Origin: Cryptomeria japonica
Lineage: Eukaryota; Streptophyta; Pinopsida; Cupressales; Cupressaceae
Direction: 5' to 3'
Length of the DNA stretch: 60,000 nt
Assembly: GCF_030272615.1 (NCBI RefSeq)
Contig: NC_081414.1
Location: 304,938,164 to 304,998,163 of the forward strand
The notes beneath the pieces were generated by a model that saw only the letters and a program-made list of their open reading frames with translations, had not been told where the DNA came from and did not search any database. The first letter of the stretch is position 1. Every line of letters begins with the position of its first letter. Both the position numbers and the translations under genes were made by a program. This document shows positions 9,441 through 21,140 of the stretch, piece by piece.

Positions 9441-12400
9441 ATGAGTTCCTATGAATATGACAATGATATCTTTTTCAATTCTGATCATACTACATTACCT
9501 GACATGGATGCCTATAGAAACATTCCAAATGTTGAGAACATTGACACTACAAACAACAATGATACACACAATGACAATATGGATAACTTTTCAGTACATT
9601 CAACAGAAGTGGAAGACACCATTATGAATCCCCATTTCAATTGATTGGTTGAGGAAATAATGAGGAGAGATAGACAATACTTCTTACAAGTGATGGCACA
9701 AAGTGGAGCCAAGATACCTCATGATTTTGACATGTCTCAAATAATGGAAAATCGACCTTTGCAACAACCTCACCTCAACATGGATCAAAGGAGGCCTAAT
9801 AGTGGAGGCAATAGAGGACCACATCTTGTACCTGAATCACCATCATCTTTGTTTCAAAAACCAGAGGTCCCACATACACATGGTCAAGCATATGATACTC
9901 ACCTTCACAGACCATTATGGAAGTCTTATGCCGAGAAATATGCTCAACCACATACCAATGCTAAGGATCAACCACCAAAGCAATTGGATATTCAAAGGCA
10001 TGCTCAAAATTTGGACACAAGGAAACCCCATGTCAAATTTGGGGGCAACACACTAGAACAAACTCATGACATGCCTGTAGAGTATGGTATACATGGACAA
10101 AGCAGATATTTCGCTCCTCAACATGACTCTATAGCAAGTGGTCCATATACGCAACATCATTATAGACCTCCTCCATATGAACATGTGTATGATCAATATC
10201 ATCCATTTATGCAACATACTCCTCCTCCAATTGGTGCCTCAAGCATGGGGTATGGTCCAAGAAGTCGATCTCCACCTAAGAACAATTTGTAGCAACAAAT
10301 CAGGGACTTACAAAAGAAAATGGAGGACATAAATACACCGAAGCCAATATACACAATGAGAGACATATGTCCTTATCCATTTGACAAAAGCATTCCAATG
10401 CCTCCTTTTCCTACACACTTTGTGACACCTAAGTTTGATAATTATATAGGAAAAGGGGATCCTAAGGCACACATAAGACAATTTTTCACATCTTGCATTG
10501 AGGTAGCTTCAAAAGAGACATATTTGATGATATTATTCCCACAAAGCTTAGGTGATCAAGCTATGGAATGGTTCTCCCAACTCCCACCTGGAATTAAGTC
10601 ATGGGGTGACTTAGCAGAGGCATTTATCCAACATTTCTCATACAACATAGAGACAGACATATCAGTCACTACTTTGTACAACACTAAGCAAAAAGATGGA
10701 GAGTCTTTTTCATCATTTTTACAAAGATGGAGGAATCTAGCCAGCAGATGCTCTTGTGAAATTCCACAAAAACAAATGGTAGAAATGTTCACCCAAAATG
10801 TTAACAAGGACATTGGTTATGACCTAAGAAAAGCTTGTTTGTCCACCTTCAAGGATGTCATTGAAAAAGGCTTAGCAACACAGAAGGTCCTAATTGAACA
10901 AGGACTCATTAAGATATTCAAGGAAAACAAAGAGGACTTTAAAGGAAAAGATAAGCCAAGATTTTGGAATAAAAACAAGAACACGGTCAATGATGGTGTT
11001 GTGGATGCCAATACAGTGCGAACCAAAATCATTTTTTTGGGATCAAGTTCTACAAACAATCAAGTGAATACTCAAACAACTTCAAAGTCACGAAGGAAGT
11101 ACACTCCATTGGGAGAACCACTTGAGTCAATTTTCAATAAGCTAGTGGCAAACAAGATAATCACAATTCCAGATTTTTCTCAATATGAGCCAAAGGTCAA
11201 ACCAAGTTGGTGGAATGATGATGAATATTGTGAATTTCATAAGAGCAAAGGTCATAAAATAGGAAATTGCCATCGACTGAAGAACATCATATAAGATCTC
11301 ATTGATAGAGGTGACATTGAGATTGAAGGACACTCATCAAATCAAGAACATGAGATGTTTAAGGAACTATTCCCAAAACATGACAAGGGAAAAGCTAAAG
11401 CCACAGATGACCAAACCAACTATACAAGAGCATCCTATAACTATGATTCAACTATCAATCACATTTCAATGGATAATTATGTCTCTACTATTATCATCAA
11501 GGACAACACCCCTGAGAATTCTACCCAGAGACCCAAGATCATTTTGAAAGGAATTGGATCTTCTTCCGAACCTACCTCTAAATGTCATGTTACAACCTGT
11601 CGAGGTAAATTCACTTTGCAAGGTGCTCCAGCCAAAAACATCGCTTCCTCATCAACCAAGCTTGAGTATGACTTTGTAGAACAGTTAGGGAAGACACCCA
11701 CACTTATCTCAATCCTTGAGCTCTTAAGCATATCCCCTGCACATAAAGCCATTCTTGACAAAAATTTGAGAGACACTTCCATCCCTACTGATCTGAACGT
11801 GGACCAGTTTCAAGCCATGGTGGGATACCTTTCCGTTCCACACTCCCTTACATTCACAGAAGCTAACAATGGCTCTGTGAGCCAACCACATAATGCACCT
11901 TTACACATTGAAGCCTTCATACACAAACATCAAATAAAATGAGTCCTGATAGATGGAGGAGCAGGTCTGAACATTTGTACATTGAACACTATTAAACAAG
12001 TGGGATATTTTGATAAAGCTATGAATGCTACAAACAAAATTACCATCAAGGCATATGATGATGAAGAACGTTCATCCAAAGGCACAGTCACCTTGCTCCT
12101 CAGAGTTGGGCCAGTTACAAAGGATGTGGTTTGTCAAGTCCTAGACCTCGATCTCACATACAACATACTCTTGGGATGCCCATGGATTCATGAAATGAGC
12201 GCAGTCCCATTTACATATCATCGATGCATCAAGTTTCCACACAATGGAGTTGAAGTGACTGTCAAAGCTGACCCAAATCCATTCATATATTGCAATAATC
12301 TATGACCTAGATCAAAAATAACAATCCTAGTCAATCGAGAAGTTGTTCCATCTTTAGCACATGTGGATCCAGAATCATTGAAAGCTTCTACATCAAAACA

Positions 12401-13502
12401 AGCAGAGATCAAAGAAAAGTTCAAGTTTAAAGACATGGGATGTGGTGAGTATATATTCCATGTTGATCAACTCCCACTATCTCCTAAGGTATTTAGTCGA
12501 CAAGAACAACCTACAAAAAAATTGCAATGCCAAGGAATTGGGTGTGAACCACCTAGTGTTGTGGCTACTAAGTCCGAATGTAAATCTCCTCTAGTGGTGC
12601 AAGCAACTCTTGATATCTATAGTCCTAAGAGTGGTTCCAACGAAGAATTTATTGAGCATATCGCCAACCCTCTTAAGAACTCACATAGCTTTATCATATC
12701 ATCCGCTCATTCCATTTCCACTCCACTTCTAGACTTGGATCAACAAGAATCACAAAAGCCCTTACTTATTGGGGATCAAAAATCAAGCTTTGAAAAGAAA
12801 AATCTAAAAGTCAAAAATAAAGAAAAGTCCTTTAGTTCAAATCAAAATCAAAAGCTATTGGACTCTGCAAAAATCAAATTCAAGGATAAAAATCCTATGA
12901 AAGAAAAAGAACAAGAGTTGATCTCTCCTAATATCAAAATAACTGGGGGCAAAAGTTCTAAAAATTTAAGTCAAAAAGCACACTTGTTGATCCTAAGTCT
13001 CCATCATGCTATCCTACTTTCACTTCTTTTCACAATCACAAGCCTTCATTACTCATCCACTTGTTCCACACATCCTTTCCCTCCTGGCAATACATCATGG
13101 ACCTTTAATGGAGCTTCCTCAAGGGATTTTGTTATTAGGGATGCCCAAACTTCTTTAGGTGACACGCATATGGGCTTGTGTAGTCCACACGCTAGTAATT
13201 CTATCTCAGTTCCTTCATCAAGGAAGACAGTCACTCGAGATACACATCATTCAGTCAAGGAATGTTGCAGTTACAATCATAAGGTTAAGCCTCACACATT
13301 CAACATGGGTGACTTAATTCTCAAAGAAAATCTTAAGAATCAACAAGACAAAGAGAAGAAGGGCAAGTTTGAACCAAACTGGCTTGGTCCTTACATCATC
13401 ACAACAACATATGGATTTGGTGTGTATTAGCTCTCAACCATAGAGGGTGAACCTTTGGAGGATCCTATCAACAACATGCACCTTCACAGGTTTTACACAT
13501 AG
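9441..13502 (+). pseudogene. Decayed Gag-protease frame fused to an integrase C-terminal tail
   Basis: A single reading frame spans the whole interval. It is broken by six internal stops (9642, 10290, 11292, 11940, 12303, 13428) but by no frameshift. Gag domain: about 10416-10900 (YIGKGDPKAHIRQF, QAMEWFSQLPPG, FIQHFSYNI). Zinc knuckle at 11229-11270: CEFHKSKGHKIGNC, of C-x2-H-x4-H-x4-C form. Protease-like: LIDGGAGLN at 11946-11972 and LLGCPWIHEM near 12170. From about 13270 the frame encodes a Pol terminus (VKPHTFNMGDLILKEN, GKFEPNWLGPYII, INNMHLHRFY), normally the end of integrase. RT, RNase H and the integrase catalytic core are missing between the two, yet the frame is kept. I chose the first in-frame ATG; the frame is already open from 9375. 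It is not translatable as it stands. Confidence 0.82.
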
Positions 13503-15109
13503 CTCTTCAGAATGTCCTAATTCAAAAATTCAAAATAAAAAAAAATTCAAAATACAAAAAAATCATAAAAATAAAAAATCGTTACTTGGTGAAAACGTGA
13601 CAAACAGGCACCTTGTGACACAAAAAAATTGAAAAATACAAAAAAAAATTGAAAAAACAAAAAACATTTCGTCCAACAGTGAAAATCACTTCGGTGGCGC
13701 CTTGGGCAAGTACCATGGTGAAAACTGGGTCACTAGCGCCATGTGTAGAGACATTGCTCCTCCCTCCTTCAGGATTCCATTTCATCCTTTCACTTTGCAC
13801 ACACTCACAACCTATCCATTCATAATAAACATACCCATTCCTATCATGGCTTGTTATTGATCTACCCAAGATTGGTTCGCCATTCATAATAAACATTCCT
13901 TTTCACCCCTTTTCCATCCATAATAAATCAACTCCTATATGTGGCTAAAGCAAATCCCACGTCTAGTGATGGGTGTGGAACTGAGAGCATCACGTGTTTC
14001 GAGGAGTACAATTTCTTCCAGTTTCCTTCAGTCTATTCGTGCACAATCCGCAATAAAGTTACGTCTTCTCCACAATAAAGTATCAGTTGCATAGATTCAA
14101 CCAGTTTAGATGAGACACAACAGTAACAATGGGCTTCAACAAATCAAATCTTTCAACAGACTCACACAACATATGGTTTAGTGCTATCTATCCTTTTTGT
14201 GAAAGTAAACATTGTGACCACAATCAAATAGACTTATACAAGTGACAAGAGACACTAAACTTGAGGACTATAGTGGATGTTGGTGTCGAGTCTTGGTTTT
14301 CTTTTGATTTTATCTTTTTGGTGACATGTCTTTTAGCTTTTCCGAGATGTCTCTAACTAGAGATTCTATCTCCAGGATGTCTTTGACTAAAAAGGCGAGG
14401 ATGGGGTATCGTCACCTATTTTTCTTTTGCTGTATGTGGATTGTCTCTTAGTAATGCTTTGACTTGTCCAAGGATATGAGGACACTGTGAGTCTAGTGTG
14501 AACTGGGGCATTCCTTGTTTGTGACTGTCTCATCTCCATGCAAACAGGTACAATGACTTTTTGGGTCGAACATATGCCTCGATTGTCATAACCTACTTGC
14601 CATAATAAAGCTCAATGATGATAACGCACAAGAAGCTCTTTTCACTTTCATATCTTCTATCTTTCATCCCCCTTTCTTGATTGACCTCCATCATCCTTCC
14701 TGAGTCCATGTAGCCTGCTATCACATGACTGAGTATAATGACACACCAAAAATATTTGTATTTCATGTAGGTGCACCTGCATTACCACATATAAGCATTT
14801 CATACATACATATAGATATCACATTTGCATCACATCCTGCACAAAACACATGTTAGCACATTTTACATTTTCATCATGTAAATAGTTATTTGCATTATCC
14901 TATTCATTTGCATTTCATACATTCACATATGCATAACATATTAAAAACATAAAAGAACAAAAATATTGCATTCTATTATATACATATTTGCATCCATATC
15001 ATAAGCATCACATAGATACACATGCATATAGCTTCCGCAAGGATGAATAATCTCATATATATATCTCAAAATCATGTGTCATGATACAATGATGTCAAAA
15101 TACATATGG
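13503..15109 (+). other. Element 2 spacer after the Pol tail
   Basis: Begins with an A-rich low-complexity tract (about 13520-13670, runs of AAAAATTCAAAAT and AAAAAAATTG). The rest has no long open frame on either strand. About 14740-15060 is rich in CATA and ACATA runs (CATACATACATATAG and similar). Confidence 0.5.
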
Positions 15110-16273
15110 CTACACAGCCAATCCTCGTGTCGCCCTATCCAGACAGAGGAACCCACTGATCACTCCTGCCAGTACTATTGGTAATGCTAATCCAGTCTGT
15201 GTCATCGTGTCCCATGCCACATGTCCAACCCTCATCTCTAGTCCTGGATCCCGAAACACTCATCTCGGGGCATCCCTATCTCCATCTCGATCAAAGGGTA
15301 TCAACTCCCCATCGATCAGTATCCTCGGTATCATATATACATTCTCTAAGGTGACTGTCATCTCACCCATTGGCAAATTGCAAGTCTCTGAGTGCCATCT
15401 CTCAGCCAGCGCAGTCAACAACCCCATGTTTGCCCGAAAATTAGGCACATACAGAATATGTCGCAAGCCCATAGCCTAAACACTGTTCTCTCCTCAACTG
15501 TCAGCTCTACTCGCAAAGTCTGAGTCGATAAGAATCTCTCTCGTGACACCTGCATAGGTAGGTCCTCCTGCAGTCAAGCAAATCAACTGTTTCAATCATA
15601 GTGGCATTCTATGTTCATCACAAAATGCTGCTTTTTTATCCTAAGTGATTATGATACTCTATCCTAGTGACACTCATTGTTCATCACAAAGTGTTGTTGT
15701 TTACCCTAGTGGTACTCCCTATTCATCATAAAGTACTACGTTTTTGCACTCCCTGTTCATCACAAAGTGCTGCTCTTTTTAGTACTCCCTGTTCATCACA
15801 AAGTACTATGTCTTGGTACTCACTGTTCATCACAAAGTGCCTCGATCTATCTTATCCTAGGACCTCTACTTGAGTGTATCCTCTTGAGTAGTTTCCTAAA
15901 TGGGAACCTATGTTCTATCATAGAATTGTCAATCCTAGCCCTATCTACTATTCTGGTCTTCCCCTAAGGACCTGCTTGAGTGTATCCTCTCAGCAGCTTA
16001 TCCAATCGACATCGTATGTTAATCACAGAACTGTCGATTCGGCCTTGAAGACATATACTCACATTCATGACGCAGACATGCCTTGACGTTTTTACCCCAC
16101 TTGACATTTTTTCTAGACATACCTAAAATGCATTAAATGCGCTACCTAGCATGTATTACTGACAACATTTATTGCGACAAAGTACTTGGAGGTTTTGCGG
16201 TACTCACCGACTCTCCTGCATCTGTTGGCCTCTGAAATCGGCGAACGCGATCGAATCTGTGAACCAATGCCAT
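15110..16273 (-). pseudogene. Antisense plant-mobile-domain gene, two predicted exons
   Basis: Predicted exon 1 is 16273-16208: ATG start, 22 codons, ending at a GTGAGTA splice donor. Predicted exon 2 is 15567-15110, after acceptor CTTGACTGCAG. Exon 1 ends on a codon boundary and exon 2 continues in that phase, which supports the splice model. Exon 2 shows plant mobile domain features: GLLTALAERWHSETC, LPMGEMTVTLENV, LIDGELIPFDRD, then FRDPGLEMRVGHVAWDTM. Decay consists of a 1-nt deletion near 15470 and one in-frame TGA near 15259; with these, exon 2 is 153 codons including its stop. PMD proteins (for example Arabidopsis MAIN and MAIL1) are nuclear, act in silencing and gene expression, and relatives occur inside transposons (established). 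This copy is shorter than full PMD proteins, so it is truncated or missing later exons. Confidence 0.72.
15613..15840 (-). repeat. Minisatellite inside the predicted intron
   Basis: Six copies of GTTCATCACAAAGTGCTG-like sequence on the plus strand at 15613, 15681, 15720, 15753, 15791 and 15824, spaced 33-68 bp apart, with CACTCCCT or TAGTACTCCCT linkers. They lie wholly within the 640-bp predicted intron of the antisense gene. Confidence 0.7.
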
Positions 16274-16362
16274 CGCTACTGACTGCTGCTGCTCTATTCT
16301 CTCTCTGCACTCTGATCTCTTGGATGTGTGGATGACAATGAGGATGTTTTTCCCTCGTGGTC

Positions 16363-16371
16363 TATTTTATA
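16363..16371 (-). promoter_or_regulatory. TATA box of the antisense PMD gene
   Basis: TATAAAATA on the minus strand, 92 bp upstream of the predicted ATG (16273). The sequence between is a purine-rich leader (GAGTGCAGAGAGAGAATAG) that ends in AGCGATGGC, a good plant start context. The neighbourhood is less AT-rich than the rest of the element, so the TATA motif is not background. Confidence 0.6.
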
Positions 16372-16622
16372 GACTGCCCTAGCCCTAGCCCTCGTTTCTC
16401 GAGTCAGTCTTCTTTATCCTGTGACTCTGTCACTCTATCCTATCTTGTCAGTCCTTTCTAGCCTTTCTTTCTTATCGAGAGATTGTTTGCGATCTTTCCA
16501 GACATTTTCATCCAATCTCTCGAGGGGGCATATCATTTCCATATTGGGGCAACTTTGTATCAGTTCATATTATCTTCTTTGAAACAACGCGATAAGCTGC
16601 ATTGTCTCAAAGAGGGGCAAAA

Positions 16623-17356
16623 TGCAAACACCTAAAATTGTCATGTCTAATTAAATAAATATCTTTATTTATTTAATTAATTCATTTATCCTCTTCTAGC
16701 CTTATTTTTCATCTAAATAAATACATTTATTTATTTAAATTATCATTTTCCTAAATTAAATAAATATCTTATTTATTTAATTATCCCACTTCTTCTATTA
16801 ATTAAATAAATCTTTATTTATTTAATTAATTCATTAGCCTTTTTCACCCATGACACATGTCATTCATCTCTTAATTCATACACTACCTACCCTTTCATTA
16901 TTTTATTATTTTCTTTACCTACCCTCTAATCATAGCCGACCTCTTTTACACCTCTCAATTTTATCCCTCCATTTATTATAGTGTCTTCTATATAAGGAGA
17001 TGCTTCCTTCATTATCAAACCCTAACTCACTCACTATGCATTCAGCCCCGACTACGCTTTTGAACTTGCATATGCAATCAAGCCTACTTGCAACCACATT
17101 TCCATTCTTTGTTGAGCTCTTGTGCACATAAAATCTGAGAGCAAATATATCAAGCAAGATCAATGGAGATAGGAAGAATGGAGATTCAAACCCTATTGGA
17201 CATGTGATGGTATAATCTTTGTGATTTCATTTGATTTGCATTGTCTTAGGTAATCTTCGTATGTTATGGTGGATCTTTGTTGTTGTTAGGCTAGGGTTTT
17301 GTGGTTGAATTCATTTAGTCTTTCATCATTGTTGCTATCCATTTTCACCATAAACA
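16623..17356 (+). repeat. 3' LTR of element 2
   Basis: TGCAAACACC...AAACA, preceded at 16609-16622 by the polypurine tract. It has about 85 bp near the end (17257-17340) that are deleted from the 5' copy. TATA box at 16989-16995. The PBS sequence does not follow it, as expected of a 3' LTR. Confidence 0.87.
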
Positions 17357-17461
17357 GAAGTCAAGACAACCATGATGAGCACATGGGAAGCATTGTGAAT
17401 TGGTAGGGTTCCTAGCTAAAACACTTGAAGCAAACACCTTGGAATGGTTAAGAAGCAAGCC

Positions 17462-20400
17462 CTAGAATAGATTGAGAAGGACTTGGAGGTCTAGAGTGCA
17501 ATTAGGCTTGGAGAGTTGGTGGAATTGAGCAACACCAACTAGGTGAAGTGTTAGCAAACTAGGTGAACCCCATGAAAAGTCCATACTCACACACTCCCAT
17601 GGCCTTGTTGGTATGGCTAGGGCCTGATATAAACCTGCATTGTTGGAAGTACCCTTAGCCCTTTGACAAATAACACATTTCTCCACAAACTTCCTAACAT
17701 CTGATTGTAGTTTAGGCCAATGGTAGAACCTAACAACCTACTCTAAGGTCTTGTCAAGACCAAAATGTCCACTTAGACTGCCTTGATGCTTCTCCTTGAT
17801 GATATTGTCTCTCATAGAGCACTATGGTATGAAAAGTGGGTATCCTTTAAACAATAAGCCTTCCTGCAACATAAAACCAGAATAGGCAACATGACAAGCA
17901 TTAACAAACTTTGAGCAAACATCATATGCTTCACCAAAATATTTGTCACCTTGATAGAGATTTTTGAGGTCTTTTAACCCCACACTTTGTAGTTGTACTT
18001 CTTGAATTGTTAGAAACCTTCTACTCAAGGCATCTGCTACCTTATTAGTGATTCCTTTCTTGTGTTTGATGGAAAGGGTGTAGGCCTACAAATACTCAAC
18101 CCACTTGAGGTGTCTTTGATTCAATTTCTCCTGCCCATTCAAAAAATTAAGTGCATGATTATTAGTGTAGACTATGAATTATTTAGGTAACAAATAATGC
18201 CACCACTTCTTGAGTGCTTGCACCATGACATATAATTCTAGATCATGGGTAGAATACTTTTATTTTTCTTCATTGAGATTTTCAGAGAAAAATGCAACCG
18301 GGTGACCTTTTTGGCTCATAACGGCCCCTATAGCCAACTTGTTGGCATGACATTCCACAACAAAGAGATGATTGAAATAAGGGAGCCTAAGGTAAGGAAA
18401 AACTGCTACCTTTTGTTTTAACAACTCAAACCTTTTGTCTGCTGCACTATTCCACTTAAACTGACATTTAATCCCACCTTTGATGGTGTTCAAGATAGGT
18501 GCACACACATGGCTAAAACCTCTAATGAATTTCCTATAAAAATAATCTAAACCATGGAAAATTCTTACATTTCCTACTGACTTAGGATCGGGCCAATTCA
18601 CTATTGCTTCCACTTTTGATGGATCCATTTTTAAACAACCTTGAGAAACTACAAAACCAAGATACACCAATTCATTTTTGAAAAACTCACATTTATCCTA
18701 GTTGATCATCAAATTTTCTTGATATAGCTTCCTCAAAACTTGATTCAGATGTTTGATATGCTCCTCCTTTGACCTGCTAAAAATCAGAATGTCATCAAGA
18801 TAAACAATGACAAACTTACTAATGAGCTCTGCAAGAACTTCATTCATGAGTCTCATGAAAGTGCTAGGTGCATTTGTGAGCCCAAAGGGCGTCACCAACC
18901 ATTCATATAACCCCTCATTTTTTTAAAGGTCGTCTTCCATTCATCACCAATTCTGATCCTAATTTGATGATAGCCTGATTTCAAATCCACTTTAGAAAAG
19001 TAACAAGCTCCACCTAGGTAGTCCATTAGATCCTCAATCCTCGACATTGGAAATCGGTATCTAATTGTGATTTTGTTGATGGCCCTTGAATCAATGCACA
19101 TCTTCCACTTACCATCTTTCTTAGGTTCCAAAATAGTAGGCACTACACATGGACTTAAACTTTTCTTTATAAACCCCTTATCTAGCAATTCCTGCACTTG
19201 ATTTGCTATTTCCTCATTTTGAGTAGTTGTCATTTTGTAAGCAACTTTGTTTGGAAAAATTGAACTAGGTATGAGGTCTATCTAATGGTTAGCATCTCTC
19301 ATAGGGTGTAAGGCATCCGATATCTCAGTGACAACTATGTCTTTGTACCGGTCTAGTCAGGCCTGCACCTCTTGCGGTATCACCGGTTTGGTTTCAATCT
19401 TTGTTTCTTCTTTGGGTTTCACTATAAGAGCACATCCTTGGTTCCCTTCATGCTTCAACAATTTCAAGAACTCCTTGCCACTGATCAACATAACACTTGA
19501 TCCAACATGTCTTTCTTCTCCTTGATCAATCAAGGGATCCATTTGAAACTTTCTACCCTCCTTGGTGATAACATAAGAATTCTTCTCCCCATCATGTATG
19601 GCTTTGACATCATACTGTCAAGGGTGTCCTAATAGCAAGTGACATGCATCCATGGGTAATATGTCACATAGCACACTATCCTTGTAATCTCCTATTTCAA
19701 AATCTACACAAGTTTGCTCATCTACAAGCACATGCTGACCTTTACTCAACCAAGATACCTTATAGGGGGTGGTATGTGGCAACCTTTTCAATTTTAGTTT
19801 GTCTACCATCTCAACTGCTACAATGTTCTCAGTAGACCCTGAATATACTATATTTTTACAAATCTTACCATGAGATCTGCAAGTGGTTTTGAAAAGTGTC
19901 TTCCTTTGTGTAGATTCTTTGGACTGTGCTACCTTCAACAAGGTCCTTCTTAGCATCAGGTTCTCTCCATCTAGGACTAGTCCTGCCTTGCTGATTGGTG
20001 AGGTAACACTTTGACAATCCTCCTCTTGCACCAACTGAGTTCTCCTATCTCCCATGTGAGAGATTGAAGTCTTTTCAGGATACCGGTTCATGGTATGCTC
20101 CGCTTTATGACAATGGTAGCATTTACCAGTAAAGACTGTGGTTCCTCTTCTCGAATTGCCAAATCTACCTCTATAGTTATTTCTTCCTCTAGAGTTGCCT
20201 CTAAACTGTCCTCCTTTGTTAGGATTATCACCACCGTTCTCTGATTGATTTCCTTCATCATTCTTGCTGGGATTATAGCCCCTTCCAAAGGTTCCTCTTC
20301 TCTTGTAACATCTGCCCCTTTGATTATGTTCACCTTTCCTTTTGATCTTATCTTTTGCTCTCAAGGCTAATTGAAATCATTTATGGACTGTGTCAAGTGC

Positions 20401-21051
20401 TATCATGCTGATCTCATCTTGAATATTTTTTCTAAGGCCATTTTAGTACTTTGCAACCTTCTCCACTTCTTCCTCTTGCTTCCTAGCTCTTAGGGTAAGT
20501 TTGTTGAACTTCTCTATATAAGCACTCACATCCATTTCTCTTTGTTTCAAATTATGCAACTTCTTGTGCATCTGCACCTCATAATCTACAGGTAAGAATT
20601 GCGTTTTAATCTTGATCTTCATTCTTTCCCAAGAGATGATCTTCTTTCTCCCAGTTTGTTCTCTTTCTTCTTGCATCATGTTCCACCACACTAGGGCTAA
20701 TCCCGTCAACTTTGATTTGGTCAAATTGACTCTCTTTTCTTCTGCAACTTCCTTGTATTCAAAATGATTGTTCAAGGCTTTCACCCAATCCAATAACTCT
20801 TCTCCATTCAGGCTTCCACTGTAGATAGGTAAACTTTATATGTTGTGTTTATTGAGTGACTTGAGGGCATCCAAGAAGATCTATTGATCTTTGTCCAACT
20901 GCTTTTCTATTATGACTCCTATCACATTTGCATCTTCATCATTGGTTTCATCACCCCATTCAGTGACCTTGCCTTTTCCTTTCTTGGTTTCTTGCTCCCG
21001 GGTTTCACTAAGCATGTCTTGGACCAACTTCCTAATGGCCTCTTGGATCAT
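17462..21051 (-). pseudogene. Gag-Pol polyprotein remnant of element 3
   Basis: Start taken at ATG 21051 (MIQEAIRKLVQDML). Gag core near 20793-20443 (LVWWNMMQEE). Knuckle near 20120-20075 reads CYHCHKAEHTMNRY, with the last Cys lost. The protease has YSGSTEN where D-S-G-S is expected, so the catalytic Asp became Tyr. RT near 19233-18700: [39 protein letters not shown], and active site YLDD near 18800. RNase H start near 18400-18280; integrase HHCC end (CVICQRAKG) near 17680-17655. Several stops interrupt it, but only one frameshift does, in a T7 run near 18920 (before it one frame, after it another). Non-functional. Confidence 0.82.
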
Positions 21052-21123
21052 TGCCTTCGATGGAATGCTGCTGGCTTCTAACTCTACCTCTAGGTCTGAT
21101 ACACACCACTTTGTTCAATCAAT

Positions 21124-21140
21124 TGGCTCTGATGCTAATA
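21124..21140 (-). other. tRNA-Met-type primer-binding site of element 3
   Basis: The minus strand reads TATTAGCATCAGAGCCA directly after the LTR end ...TAAATCA. This matches the common plant PBS TGGTATCAGAGCC except for a few substitutions at its 5' side. Confidence 0.6.

Larger units (their letters stand above)
6227..17356 (+). mobile_element. Element 2: complete but decayed Ty3/gypsy element with antisense gene
   Basis: An 11.1-kb unit bounded by related LTRs (697 and 734 bp), with a PBS next to the 5' LTR and a polypurine tract (AAAGAGGGGCAAAA) touching the 3' LTR. The flanks GAAGC (6222-6226) and GAAGT (17357-17361) look like a 5-bp target-site duplication with one transition. Internal order: long leader, a stop-interrupted Gag-protease frame fused to an integrase tail, A-rich spacer, an antisense PMD gene, 3' LTR. 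The antisense gene between pol and the 3' LTR is the layout of plant Tat-lineage elements such as Grande and Retand (established knowledge). RT, RNase H and most of integrase are absent. Confidence 0.88.

Noticed and set aside
15207-15479. 90-codon plus-strand frame
   Set aside because: Shadow of the minus-strand PMD exon, which has clear domain motifs.
15613-15840. CRISPR-like array
   Set aside because: Short irregular minisatellite in a plant retrotransposon, with variable spacing and no unique spacers of even length.
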